DNA of 33,330 nucleotides, taken from NCBI GenBank assembly GCA_013823485.1, contig PNMF01000019.1:1-33330 (forward strand), written 5' to 3'. Below, piece by piece: positions 17,277 through 25,070 of the stretch. Each line of letters opens with the position of its first letter. The first letter of the stretch is position 1. The position numbers and the translations under genes were made by a program. This DNA is from Comamonadaceae bacterium. GTDB lineage: Bacteria; Pseudomonadota; Gammaproteobacteria; Burkholderiales; Burkholderiaceae_C. The notes below the pieces were generated by a model that saw nothing but the letters and a program-made list of their open reading frames with translations, did no database searches and had not been told where the DNA came from.

Positions 17277-17299
17277 GGCGTTTGCCTGTGTCAGCGGTC

Positions 17300-18853
17300 T
17301 TAAAGCGTGTCGAGGTGGTCCAGCAGGTACGCGGCATGCGTCCGGATGGATGCGCGGGTGGGCTCGTCGAGCTTCTGCAGGTTTTTCACCATGAGGGCGG
17401 TGCGCGGGCTGGCGGCCAGTTCGGTTTCGTGCCGGTCCAGAAAGTTCCAGTACAGGGTGGTGACCGGGCAGGCACCCTCGCCGCTGCGCTGCGCCGGCGC
17501 ATAGGCGCAGCCCTTGCAGTAGTTGCTCATGCGGTCGATGTACTGGCCGCTGGCCACATAGGGCTTGCTGGTGAAGCGCCCGCCATTGGCAAACAACGCC
17601 ATGCCCGCCACATTGGGCAGCTCGACCCATTCGATGGCGTCCACATAGACCGCCAGGTACCAGTCGGCCACCTGCTGCGGCGAGAGCTCGGCCAGCAGCG
17701 CGAACTGCCCGGTGACCATGAGCCGCTGGATGTGGTGCGCGTAGCCGTGCTTGAGCGTCTGGCCGACGGTGTCGCGCATGCAGGCCATGCGGGTGTTGCC
17801 GGTCCAGTACCAGGCCGGCAGCTTGCGCTGGTGGCCGTAGTGGTTGGCCTCGCGCAGGCCGGGCATGTCGAGCCAGTAGACGCCGCGGATGAATTCGCGC
17901 CAGCCCAGGATCTGGCGGATGAAGCCCTCCACCGCGGCCAGCGGCAGGCCGCGTTCGCGCCAGGCCGTCTCGGCGGCGGCCACCACCTCGCGCGGGTCGA
18001 TCAGGTGCAGGTTGAGCGCCACCGACAGCAGCGAATGCCAGCCGAAGGGGGTGTCGGTCCACATGGCGTCCTGGTAGGCGCCGAAGGCGATCAGGCGGTC
18101 GTCGATGAAGCGCTGCAGTGCCTCGCGGGCCTGTGCCGGCGTGACCGGCCAGCCGAACTCGGCCAGCGAGCCCGGGTGGTCGGGGAACCGCCGCTGCACC
18201 AGCGCCAGGACCTCGCGGGTGATGGCGTCGGGCTCGAAGCGGGCCGGTTCGGGTATCCAGCCCGGGCCGGCCTTGGGGAAGCTCTTGCGGTTGTCGGCAT
18301 CGAAGTTCCACTGGCCGCCCGCCGGCTCCTTGCCCTCCATCAGCACCCCGTGTTCGCGGCGCATCTCGCGGTAGAAGAACTCCATGCGCCATTCCTTGCG
18401 GCCGTGGGCCCAACGCGCAAAGCGCTCGCGGCTGCACAGGAAATGGGTGTCCGGGTGCCAGTGCAGGGGCACGGCGGCCTGCGTGGCGGCGGCCTCGATG
18501 TCCTGCTGCAGCCGCCATTCCCCGGCCTCACACACCTGCAGGCCGGCCGGCCGCAGGGCTTTCAGTTCGGCCAGCAGCCGGTCGGCCAGGGCGGGGCGGT
18601 CGGCATGGGCCGGGTCGTCCAGCTCGATGTAGGTCAGCGGCCAGCCCCGGGCCCGCAGGTCGGCCCGGAAGTGGCGCATGGCCGACAGGAACAGGGCGAT
18701 GCGCGCCGGATGGCTCCAGACCGCGGTGGCCTCGCCGGGGGCTTCGATCACCAGCACCCGGTCCTGCGCCGGGTCAAAGCCGGCCAGTGCGGGGTTGCCC
18801 GACCAGAGCTGGTCGCCCAGCACCAGCACCAGGTGGCGGATCGGGCCGCTCAT
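17300..18853 (-). CDS. Iron-sulfur bacterial cryptochrome/(6-4) photolyase (FeS-BCP, CryPro)
   Basis: This 517-residue flavoprotein belongs to the prokaryotic (6-4) photolyase group (PhrB-like), which repairs UV (6-4) photoproducts with light or acts as a blue-light receptor. The N-terminal Rossmann domain begins [10 protein letters not shown]. The C-terminal FAD domain includes [11 protein letters not shown] and [16 protein letters not shown]. Four cysteines can bind the 4Fe-4S cluster: Cys358, Cys446, Cys449 and Cys462. Their spacing exactly matches the cluster cysteines I recall for Agrobacterium PhrB (350, 438, 441, 454), shifted by eight. The ATG overlaps the DUF2256 stop by four bases, and the gene sits in an operon with a B12-type photosensor, so light induction is likely. 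Confidence 0.95.
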   Translation of the reverse strand: MSGPIRHLVLVLGDQLWSGNPALAGFDPAQDRVLVIEAPGEATAVWSHPARIALFLSAMRHFRADLRARGWPLTYIELDDPAHADRPALADRLLAELKALRPAGLQVCEAGEWRLQQDIEAAATQAAVPLHWHPDTHFLCSRERFARWAHGRKEWRMEFFYREMRREHGVLMEGKEPAGGQWNFDADNRKSFPKAGPGWIPEPARFEPDAITREVLALVQRRFPDHPGSLAEFGWPVTPAQAREALQRFIDDRLIAFGAYQDAMWTDTPFGWHSLLSVALNLHLIDPREVVAAAETAWRERGLPLAAVEGFIRQILGWREFIRGVYWLDMPGLREANHYGHQRKLPAWYWTGNTRMACMRDTVGQTLKHGYAHHIQRLMVTGQFALLAELSPQQVADWYLAVYVDAIEWVELPNVAGMALFANGGRFTSKPYVASGQYIDRMSNYCKGCAYAPAQRSGEGACPVTTLYWNFLDRHETELAASPRTALMVKNLQKLDEPTRASIRTHAAYLLDHLDTL

Positions 18854-19020
18854 GGCGCGGGGCGGCGGGCCGCGTCGGCCCGGCAGCGGTCACTGCAGTA
18901 CTTGACCTGTTCCCAGGTGCGCTCCCATTTTTTCCGCCAGGTCATGGGGCGGCCGCAGGCCTGACAGGGCTTGCTCGGCAGGCTGGCCTTGTTGCCCCGG
19001 AAACCGCCGTCGCGGCTCAT
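18850..19020 (-). CDS. DUF2256 small zinc-ribbon-like protein
   Basis: This encodes a 56-residue basic protein with two CxxC-type pairs, [10 protein letters not shown] and [10 protein letters not shown], and the conserved central [18 protein letters not shown] typical of DUF2256. The cysteine pairs suggest a small zinc-binding fold. Family members often lie beside cryptochrome or photolyase genes, as here. The ATG at 19020 overlaps the regulator stop and the TGA overlaps the photolyase start, each by four bases, so the three genes are translationally coupled. Molecular function is unknown; a helper role for the photolyase (for example nucleic-acid binding or folding) is only a guess. Confidence 0.88.
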   Translation of the reverse strand: MSRDGGFRGNKASLPSKPCQACGRPMTWRKKWERTWEQVKYCSDRCRADAARRPAP

Positions 19021-20024
19021 GCGGGCTGTCCGGCTTCGGCGCGCCAGCGCGAGACCGCCAGCGGAATGTCCTGCAGGCGGCCCAGCGGCCAGAAGGCACG
19101 GCCGCGCGCGGAGGCGCCGGTGCGGCCGCGCACCGGTTTGTAGAGCGCCGGGCAGGCGCCGCCAGCCCAGATTTCCACCTCCGGCGGCAACAGTTCGCGC
19201 AACTGGTCCAGCGCGGCGCGCACGTCGCGCGGGTTCTGGGCGGCGGTGAAACTGAGCGCCACCACATCGGCCTGGGCCGCCGCTACGGCGTTGACCAGAT
19301 CGGGGATGGGGGTCTGCACCCCCAGCGGCACGGTGTTGCAGCCTTCCAGCACCATGAAGCATTCGGCCATCAGCAGCCCCAGACCGTGCTGCTCGCCCGG
19401 CAGGGTGGTCAGCAGGACCCGGGGCGGCCGGGCCGGCGGCTGCAGGGCCACCATGGCGTGGCGCAGCGTGCCCTGGACCACCTCGGTGTAGAGGTGTTCC
19501 TCGTGCACCGCCAGCCGGCCTTCCAGCCACGACTGCCCGACCAGCACGTTCATGGGGGAGATACCCTCGATCAGGGTGCGCGCCAGCCCCCGTTCATTGA
19601 TCATGCGCACCAGCGCGTGCCGCAGCCCGCCCGCGTCCTGGCGCCGCAGCAGGTCGAGCCAGGGGTGGACATCCTCGGTCTCCGAAGGGGATTCCCCGCC
19701 CGGCTGCATCTGGCGCGCCGGTTGCGGCGTAGTGGCAGAAGACAGCGCGAGCAGGCGTTCCAGCGGCAGCGGAACAATCTGGCCAGGCCGGTGTCCGGCG
19801 TCGATCAGCCGGCGGATGTGCCGCAGCCGGGTGAGGTCGTCGTCGGTATAGCGGCGCTCGCCCTGCGCGTCGCGCCGGGGTTGCGGAAACCCGTAGCGGC
19901 GCTCCCACACCCGCAAGGTGTCCTTGCCCAGGCTGGTGTCGCGCTCGACATCGGCAATGGTGTGGGGGGCGGCGGGTGATGGGCTTGTATTTGTCATGGA
20001 CAACCGATCCAATCGGTCGCGCAT
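19017..20024 (-). CDS. MerR-family B12-dependent photoreceptor regulator (CarH/LitR type)
   Basis: CarH/LitR proteins hold adenosylcobalamin, bind operators as tetramers in the dark and let go when light breaks the cofactor's Co-C bond. This 335-residue protein has an N-terminal MerR winged helix ([26 protein letters not shown] in two parts, about residues 22-47). A four-helix cobalamin cap carries the signature W-x9-E-H, with Trp166, Glu176 and His177. A Rossmann B12 domain carries the ExHxxG lower-ligand motif Glu211-Gln-His213 through Gly216. All hallmarks of the light-sensing class are therefore present. The start is 20024, or possibly the ATG at 19997. It is first in the DUF2256-photolyase run and divergent from the peroxidase and lipid genes, its likely targets. 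Confidence 0.9.
   Translation of the reverse strand: MRDRLDRLSMTNTSPSPAAPHTIADVERDTSLGKDTLRVWERRYGFPQPRRDAQGERRYTDDDLTRLRHIRRLIDAGHRPGQIVPLPLERLLALSSATTPQPARQMQPGGESPSETEDVHPWLDLLRRQDAGGLRHALVRMINERGLARTLIEGISPMNVLVGQSWLEGRLAVHEEHLYTEVVQGTLRHAMVALQPPARPPRVLLTTLPGEQHGLGLLMAECFMVLEGCNTVPLGVQTPIPDLVNAVAAAQADVVALSFTAAQNPRDVRAALDQLRELLPPEVEIWAGGACPALYKPVRGRTGASARGRAFWPLGRLQDIPLAVSRWRAEAGQPA
19991..20016. promoter_or_regulatory. Two abutting palindromes between the photoreceptor and peroxidase genes
   Basis: TTGTCATGGACAA (19991-20003) and CCGATCCAATCGG (20004-20016) are perfect 5-bp-arm dyads with 3-bp centres that touch end to end. The second extends to ACCGAT/ATCGGT. They overlap the 5' end of the regulator gene (its ATG at 19997 lies inside the first) and stand 24 bases before the peroxidase start. 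They are good candidates for autoregulatory MerR-type operators, based on symmetry and position only. Confidence 0.45.
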
Positions 20025-20039
20025 TATGGAGGTCTCAAG

Positions 20040-20693
20040 ATGAAATCACGGAATGACGGTCTGCAAACCCGAGCGCAGCACCCCTGCATGCCCGCCCTCG
20101 GCCTGTTTGCGCTGCTGACGCTGGGCGCGCTGGCATGGACCCCTGCGGCCAGCGCCCAGACCCGCCCCGCAGCGCCGGCCACGGCAGCCCCGGCCCCGGC
20201 CGACAATTGCCCCGCCCTGCTGCAGCACCGCTTCGACCGCCTGCAGGACGAAAAACCGCAGTCCCTCTGCCAGTACGCCGGCCGGGTGACCCTGGTGGTC
20301 AACACCGCCAGCTTCTGCGGCTTCACCCAGCAGTACGGCGCACTGGAGGCGCTCTACAGCCGCTACAAGGACCGCGGCCTGGTGGTGCTGGGCTTTCCCA
20401 CCAACGACTTCGGCCGCCAGGAGCCCGGCAGCAACGCCTCGATCGCGGCCTTCTGCGAAAGCACCTTCGGCGTCAAATTTCCGATGTTCGCCAAGACCAC
20501 GGTGGTCGGCAGCGGCACCAACCCGCTGTACCAGCAGCTCGCCCAGCGCACCGGCGAGCGGCCACAGTGGAACTTCCACAAGTACCTGATCGACCGCTCC
20601 GGCCGCGTGGTGCGGAGCTATGCCAGCTCGGTTGACCCCAAAGACCCTTCGCTCGTGAAGGATATCGAGCGAATGTTGTCGGAAAAATCGTGA
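20040..20693 (+). CDS. Glutathione peroxidase family protein, exported
   Basis: This thiol peroxidase reduces hydroperoxides, including lipid hydroperoxides, using glutathione or more probably thioredoxin-like donors. The 217-residue product has an unusually long N-terminus with a signal peptide (hydrophobic core about 18-33, cleavage near ASAQ at 40) and an Ala/Pro-rich linker, so it is predicted to be periplasmic. The catalytic set is intact: Cys93 in NTASFCGFT (TGC, not selenocysteine), Gln127 in FGRQEPG, and Trp177-Asn178 in QWNFHKYL. Cys139 in AAFCESTFG is a plausible resolving cysteine. GGAGG at 20028-20032 is well placed. It is divergent from the photoreceptor gene and precedes the lipid operon, consistent with photo-oxidative defence. 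Confidence 0.93.
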   Translation: MKSRNDGLQTRAQHPCMPALGLFALLTLGALAWTPAASAQTRPAAPATAAPAPADNCPALLQHRFDRLQDEKPQSLCQYAGRVTLVVNTASFCGFTQQYGALEALYSRYKDRGLVVLGFPTNDFGRQEPGSNASIAAFCESTFGVKFPMFAKTTVVGSGTNPLYQQLAQRTGERPQWNFHKYLIDRSGRVVRSYASSVDPKDPSLVKDIERMLSEKS

Positions 20694-20728
20694 CTGGTCA
20701 GTCACAATGAGACTGTTCAGTTTAAATA
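20691..20728 (+). promoter_or_regulatory. Tandem 12-bp dyads plus AT-rich -10-like box upstream of the lipid operon
   Basis: GACTGGTCAGTC (20692-20703, extending to TGACTG-GT-CAGTCA) and GACTGTTCAGTT (20711-20722) are two copies of one palindromic element, spaced 19 bp centre to centre. The second runs into TTTAAATA (20721-20728), the most AT-rich box in the region and a plausible -10. The first copy overlaps the peroxidase stop codon. Two near-identical dyads just before a long operon beside a MerR-type regulator make a strong operator candidate, though binding by that regulator is inferred. Confidence 0.5.
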
Positions 20729-21038
20729 CACCCACATCCGGCTGCAGATTGCCCCGCAGTTTCGGGACAGATTCAGGAGTCTTTTGCATGGTCTTCAGCA
20801 TCTGGCGGAACTTCCGTTCCCGCACGGCACTCCATGCCGGTGTGGGTGGACAGCCGGTTGGCGACCACTCCCCGTTTTCCGAACTGCGAAGTCTGACGGC
20901 CCTCCCCGGCCGGGCTGAAATCCCGAGGCGTTTCTCCTCCTCCTCCCTCCCTCCCTTGTTCGTTTCGGGGCGCTTCGCAGTTCTTTCTTATTCCGGGCAC
21001 CGCAGCGCGGTCGCCCTCGGGGCCAGCCGGTGACTGCC
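20694..21038 (+). other. 345-bp leader between the peroxidase and amine-oxidase-like genes
   Basis: This is by far the longest gap inside the cluster, where other genes overlap. It holds the tandem dyads and -10-like box, a possible small ORF at 20788, and a 10-bp palindrome CCCGGCCGGG (20905-20914). It also has a 27-nt pure pyrimidine tract (20931-20957) made of TCC/TCCC units. Its second half is less GC-biased than the genes. An untranslated regulatory leader is likely. Confidence 0.5.
20788..21033 (+). CDS. Possible small ORF ahead of the lipid operon
   Basis: This is an 81-codon open frame beginning MVFSIWRNFRSRTALHAG. AGGAG stands eight bases before its ATG and its stop comes five bases before the amine-oxidase-like start, positions that would suit a translated leader coupled to the operon. 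Against it, I recognise no family. Codon use in the second half (TCC repeats, TAT, CTT, GTT) is unlike the neighbours and follows the pyrimidine tract. It may be a short leader peptide, a relic, or chance. Confidence 0.25.
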   Translation: MVFSIWRNFRSRTALHAGVGGQPVGDHSPFSELRSLTALPGRAEIPRRFSSSSLPPLFVSGRFAVLSYSGHRSAVALGASR

Positions 21039-22442
21039 ATGTACCGCGACGCCCCTTCTTCCCCCGCCCGCCCCATGCCACGTGTTGCCATCGTGGGCTC
21101 CGGCATCTCGGGCCTGGCGGTGGCCCACACGCTGCAGGGCCTGGCCGACCTGACCCTGTTCGAGGCCAACGACTACTTCGGCGGCCACACCCACACGGTG
21201 GACATGACGCTGCCCGACGCCCAGGGCCGCCCGACCACCTTCGGCGTGGACACCGGCTTCCTGGTGCTCAACGAACGCACCTACCCCAACCTGCTGGCGC
21301 TCTTCTCGCAGCTGGGGGTTGAGATTGCGCCTTCCGACATGTCGTTCTCGGTCCAGGCGCCGGGCGCGGCGCCCGGGGGTGGTGCGCTCGAATGGAGCGG
21401 CTCCAGCCTGTCGACCGTGTTCTCGCAGCGCCGCAACCTGCTGAACCCGCGCTTCTGGCGCATGCTGGCCGACATCCTGCGTTTCAACCGCATCACCACC
21501 CGCCTGGCCGAGCGCGGCGACGACCTGGGCGAGAACAGCCCGCTGCTGCAGCCGCTGGGCGATTTCCTGCGCGAGCAAGGCTTCTCGGACGAATTCCGCG
21601 ACTGGTACTTCCTGCCCATGATGGGCTGCATCTGGAGCTGCCCGACCGACCAGATGCTGGCCTTCCCGGTCGCCACCATGGTCCGCTTCTGCCACAACCA
21701 CGGCCTCATCCAGGTGAGCAACCGGCCGCAGTGGTACACGGTGCGCGGCGGTGCCCGGCACTACGTCGACAAGATCGTGGCCGAGGTGCCGGATGCCCGC
21801 CTGTCCACCCCGGTGCGCCAGGTGCTGCGCGACAGCCAGGGCGTGCGCATCGTCACCGACCGGGGCGTCGACCGCTTCGACGCGGTGGTGATGGCCTGCC
21901 ACACCGACCAGACGCTGCGCCTGCTGGGCGGCGAGGCCTCGGCCAACGAACGCGAGGTGCTCGGCGCCATCCGCTACCAGGCCAACCGCGCCGTGCTGCA
22001 CACCGACGCCCGGGTGCTGCCCGCCAGCCGCCGCGCCTGGGCGGCCTGGAACTACGAACGTGCCCCCAGCGCGAGCCGCGAATCGGCCCAGGTCTGCCTG
22101 CACTACCTGCTCAACCAGCTGCAGCCGCTGCCGGTGGAGCAACCGGTGGTGGTGTCGCTCAACCCGCAACGCCCGATCGAGGACCGGTTCGTGGTCGGCG
22201 CCTGGGACTACGACCACCCGGTGTTCGACCTGGCCGCCATCCGCGCGCAGGCCCGCGTGCCGGCGCTGCAGGGACACCTGGCCACCTTCTACGCCGGTGC
22301 CTGGTGCGGTTACGGCTTCCACGAAGATGGGCTGAAGTCCGGTCTGCGGGCCGCACGCTCGCTCATCGAGTACCTCGGCCTGGTGCCGGTGACCGACGAC
22401 CAGACCGCGCGCCGCGCTGCCCTGCCCGGGGTGTTTGCATGA
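21039..22442 (+). CDS. FAD/NAD(P)-binding amine-oxidase-like oxidoreductase
   Basis: This 467-residue flavoprotein of the amine oxidase/CrtI-like fold has an N-terminal FAD-binding motif VAIVGSGISGLAVAH (about residues 17-30), followed by FEANDYFGGHTHT. The C-terminal flavin motif is AGAWCGYGFHEDGLKSGLRAA (in two parts). Relatives sit beside CFA-synthase-like genes and act, or are predicted to act, on fatty-acyl or isoprenoid chains; a desaturase role in methylated or furan fatty-acid synthesis is my inference. The ATG at 21039 has GGTGA five bases upstream; a later ATG at 21075 has no ribosome site. The TGA overlaps the DUF1365 ATG by four bases. Confidence 0.88.
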   Translation: MYRDAPSSPARPMPRVAIVGSGISGLAVAHTLQGLADLTLFEANDYFGGHTHTVDMTLPDAQGRPTTFGVDTGFLVLNERTYPNLLALFSQLGVEIAPSDMSFSVQAPGAAPGGGALEWSGSSLSTVFSQRRNLLNPRFWRMLADILRFNRITTRLAERGDDLGENSPLLQPLGDFLREQGFSDEFRDWYFLPMMGCIWSCPTDQMLAFPVATMVRFCHNHGLIQVSNRPQWYTVRGGARHYVDKIVAEVPDARLSTPVRQVLRDSQGVRIVTDRGVDRFDAVVMACHTDQTLRLLGGEASANEREVLGAIRYQANRAVLHTDARVLPASRRAWAAWNYERAPSASRESAQVCLHYLLNQLQPLPVEQPVVVSLNPQRPIEDRFVVGAWDYDHPVFDLAAIRAQARVPALQGHLATFYAGAWCGYGFHEDGLKSGLRAARSLIEYLGLVPVTDDQTARRAALPGVFA

Positions 22443-23248
22443 ATGCGGTGGCGCAGATCGGCTTCGGCCAGGTGCGCCACACGCGGCACCGCCCGCGCCG
22501 CAATGCCTTCGCCTACCCGACCTACTTCCTGATGCTGCCGATGCGCAGCCTGCGCCGCGACGGCCCGGGCGCGCTGGCCCGCAACCGCCGCTCGGCCCTG
22601 TCGTTCCACGACCGCGACCACGGCGACGGCCGCGACGACGCGCTGGCCTGGCTCGAATCGGTGCTGGCCGAGCACGGCATCGGCGATGCCGACGGCGAGG
22701 TCTGGCTGCACACCTACCCGCGCGTGCTGGGCTACACCTTCAAGCCGGTGAGCTTCTGGTACTGCCACCGGGCCGACGGCTCGCTGCGGGCGGTGCTGGC
22801 CGAGGTGAACAACACCTTCGGCGAGCGCCATTGCTACCTGCTCGACGAACCCCGCTTCGGGGTGCCGTGCGAAGCCGCCAAGGTGTTCCATGTCTCGCCG
22901 TTCTGCCCGGTCCAGGGGCGCTACCGCTTCGTCTTCATGCGCACCGCGCAGGCCGGCCGGGAACGCACCGTGGTCCGCATCGACTACCACGACGATGAAC
23001 GCCCCGGCTCGCCGGTGCTGCTCAACACCAGCGTCTGTGGCGACCTGCTCCCGCTCACCGGCCAGACCCGCCGGCGCGCGCTCTGGAGCCACCCGGTCAT
23101 GACCCTGGGCGTCATGGCCCGCATCCACTGGCAGGCCGTGCGCCTGTGGCTGCGCAAAGCCCCGTTTTTCCGCCAGCCGCCCGCTCCGGGCGACTTCGTG
23201 ACCACCGCGCCGGCCCAGCAGCCGGGCGCCGAACCCCGTCCTACATGA
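22439..23248 (+). CDS. DUF1365 family protein
   Basis: This 269-residue protein has typical DUF1365 features. It opens QVRHTRHRPRRNAFAYPTY and continues with LPMRSLRRDGP, then the diagnostic PRVLGYTFKPVSFWYCHR (about residues 97-114) and EVNNTFGERHCYLL. Family genes almost always stand between an amine-oxidase-like gene and a CFA-synthase-like gene, exactly as here. The biochemical function is not established to my knowledge; a partner in fatty-acyl modification, perhaps in the oxygen-requiring step of furan fatty-acid formation, is a hypothesis. There is no signal peptide; the C-terminus is basic and Pro-rich. Four-base overlaps at both ends indicate strict co-expression. Confidence 0.9.
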   Translation: MNAVAQIGFGQVRHTRHRPRRNAFAYPTYFLMLPMRSLRRDGPGALARNRRSALSFHDRDHGDGRDDALAWLESVLAEHGIGDADGEVWLHTYPRVLGYTFKPVSFWYCHRADGSLRAVLAEVNNTFGERHCYLLDEPRFGVPCEAAKVFHVSPFCPVQGRYRFVFMRTAQAGRERTVVRIDYHDDERPGSPVLLNTSVCGDLLPLTGQTRRRALWSHPVMTLGVMARIHWQAVRLWLRKAPFFRQPPAPGDFVTTAPAQQPGAEPRPT

Positions 23249-24474
23249 ACAGCACCACCGCCACCCGACAGCCCGCCGGCTTCGCGCTGCCGCGCAATGC
23301 ACCCGCCGCCGCCCGCACCACCCTGCAACTGCTGCAGCGCCTGGTGCACGGCAGCCTCACGCTGACCCTGCCCGACGGCTCGGTGCAACGCTTCGGCAGC
23401 ACCGAAGGCCCGCACGCCAGCATGAAGCTGCACAACTGGAACGTGTGCAGCGCCGCGCTCAAATCGGGCGACATCGGCTTTGCCGAGAGCTTCATTGCCG
23501 GCGACTGGACCACGCCCAACCTGACCACCCTGCTGGAGCTGATGATCGCCAACCGCCGCGAGGTGGAAGACGTCATCTACGGCTCCTGGTTCGGCCGCCT
23601 GGCCTACCGCATCAAGCACCTGCTCAACCGCAACAGCAAGACCAACAGCCGCAAGAACATCCATGCCCACTACGACCTGGGCAACCCGTTCTACCGGCTC
23701 TGGCTGGACGAGACGATGAACTATTCATCGGCCTGGTTCGAGACCCCCGGCCAGGACATGGCGGCCGCCCAGCACGCCAAGGTGCGGCGGGCCCTGCGCA
23801 TGGCTGGCGTGCAGCCGGGTCACCGGGTGCTGGAGATCGGCTGCGGCTGGGGCGCGCTGGCCGAGAAGGCCACGCTGGAGTTCGACGCCAGCATCACCGG
23901 CGTGACCCTCTCCACCGAGCAGCTCGACTTCGCCCGCGAACGCATGGCCAGCATCGGCCGGGCCGATCGCGCCGACCTGCGCCTGCAGGACTACCGCGAC
24001 ATCCGCGACGAACCCTTCGACGCCGTCTGCTCGATCGAGATGATCGAAGCCGTGGGCCGCGAGTACTGGCCGACCTACTTCCAGAGCGTGGCCCGCCTGC
24101 TCAAGCCGGGTGGCCGCGCCTGCATCCAGAGCATCGTGATCGAGGACGCCCTGTTCGACCGCTACATCAAGGGCACCGACTTCATCCAGCAATACATCTT
24201 CCCCGGCGGCTGCCTGCCGTGCCCGACCGAGTTCCGCGCGCAGGCCCGCGCCGCCGGACTGGAGGTGGTGGACGAATTCCCCTTCGGCCTGGACTATGCC
24301 GAGACGCTGGCCCAGTGGCGCGATCGCTTCCTGCACGAGCACGACCGGGTGCTGGCACTCGGCTTCGACCAGCGCTTCATGCGCATCTGGGAGTTCTACC
24401 TCGCCTACTGCGAGGCCGGCTTCCGGGGCGGCAACATCGACGTCGTGCAGTACACCCTGCGCAAGCCCGCCTGA
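23245..24474 (+). CDS. SAM-dependent cyclopropane-fatty-acyl-phospholipid synthase family methyltransferase
   Basis: This family transfers a one-carbon unit from S-adenosylmethionine to the double bond of an unsaturated phospholipid acyl chain, giving cyclopropane or methyl-branched products. The 409-residue protein has an N-terminal lipid-binding domain (about 1-130). The catalytic domain contains HAHYDLGNPFYRLWLDETMNYS (in two parts, about 140-161), the SAM-binding loop VLEIGCGWGAL (195-205), CSIEMIEAVG and the conserved YIFPGGCLP. Its place with DUF1365 and an amine-oxidase-like gene is typical of the branch that includes the UfaM methylase of furan-fatty-acid synthesis, rather than the housekeeping Cfa. 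The ATG overlaps the DUF1365 stop. Confidence 0.93.
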   Translation: MNSTTATRQPAGFALPRNAPAAARTTLQLLQRLVHGSLTLTLPDGSVQRFGSTEGPHASMKLHNWNVCSAALKSGDIGFAESFIAGDWTTPNLTTLLELMIANRREVEDVIYGSWFGRLAYRIKHLLNRNSKTNSRKNIHAHYDLGNPFYRLWLDETMNYSSAWFETPGQDMAAAQHAKVRRALRMAGVQPGHRVLEIGCGWGALAEKATLEFDASITGVTLSTEQLDFARERMASIGRADRADLRLQDYRDIRDEPFDAVCSIEMIEAVGREYWPTYFQSVARLLKPGGRACIQSIVIEDALFDRYIKGTDFIQQYIFPGGCLPCPTEFRAQARAAGLEVVDEFPFGLDYAETLAQWRDRFLHEHDRVLALGFDQRFMRIWEFYLAYCEAGFRGGNIDVVQYTLRKPA

Positions 24475-24494
24475 CCCCACCACGGAGGACCGGC

Positions 24495-25070
24495 ATGAAA
24501 CCACGCACCCCCTCGCTGCTGGCCTCACTGGTCTGTGCGGCCGCCCTGGTCGGCGCACTGCCGGCCCGGGCCAACCCGCCGGAACCCACCCTGACGGCCG
24601 CGCTGCAGGACAAGACCAGCGTCGGCCAGGCGCGCCTGAAGGTCTGGGGCTTCGATGTCTACGACGCCACCCTGTTCGCCCGCAGCGGCTTCGACCCGGC
24701 GCGCTACGGCGAACAGCGCTTTGCGCTCGAACTGGCCTACCTGCGCAACTTTGAAGGGGCCGACATCGCCGAGCGGTCCATCGAGGAAATGCGCCGGGTC
24801 GCGCCGTTCGACGACGCCCGGGCCGCCACCTGGCTCAAGGCCATGACCGACCTGTTCCCCGACGTGAAGAAGGGCGACCGCATCACCGGCGTGCACGTGC
24901 CCGGCAGCGGCGCCCGGTTCTACCTGAACGGCCGTCTGCTGGGCGAAGTGGCGGACGACGCCTTCTCGCGCCAGTTCTTCGGCATCTGGCTCTCGCCCCG
25001 CACCTCGCAGCCCCGCATGCGCGAGACGCTGCTGCAATCGGTCGCGGGCGTGTCGCCGCGCAACCCATGA
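24495..25070 (+). CDS. Chalcone-isomerase-like exported protein
   Basis: This 191-residue protein has a clear Sec signal peptide (MKPRTPSLLASLVCAAALVG, cleaved near ARA at about residue 26). A chalcone-isomerase-like fold follows: GQARLKVWGFDVYDATLF (about 43-60), ELAYLRNFEGADIAERSIEEM in two parts, and the C-terminal FYLNGRLLGEV and FGIWL. Eukaryotic members of this fold bind fatty acids or isomerise flavonoids; bacterial exported ones have no settled role. In this operon a periplasmic fatty-acid or lipid-binding role is reasonable but inferred. GGAGG lies six bases before the ATG at 24495, and the stop overlaps the transporter ATG by four bases. Confidence 0.85.
   Translation: MKPRTPSLLASLVCAAALVGALPARANPPEPTLTAALQDKTSVGQARLKVWGFDVYDATLFARSGFDPARYGEQRFALELAYLRNFEGADIAERSIEEMRRVAPFDDARAATWLKAMTDLFPDVKKGDRITGVHVPGSGARFYLNGRLLGEVADDAFSRQFFGIWLSPRTSQPRMRETLLQSVAGVSPRNP

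Noticed and set aside
19017-20024. Metal- or drug-sensing MerR regulator
   Set aside because: There are no metal-binding cysteines in the dimer-helix region; the C-terminal part has a full set of cobalamin-binding motifs.
19997-20027. MerR-style promoter with a 19-bp spacer (TGGACA, CATTAT) for the peroxidase gene
   Set aside because: Transcription would start after the GGAGG ribosome site, which then could not be in the mRNA.
20316-20318. Selenocysteine in the glutathione peroxidase
   Set aside because: The catalytic codon is an ordinary Cys codon (TGC) in the NTASFCGFT motif; there is no in-frame TGA.
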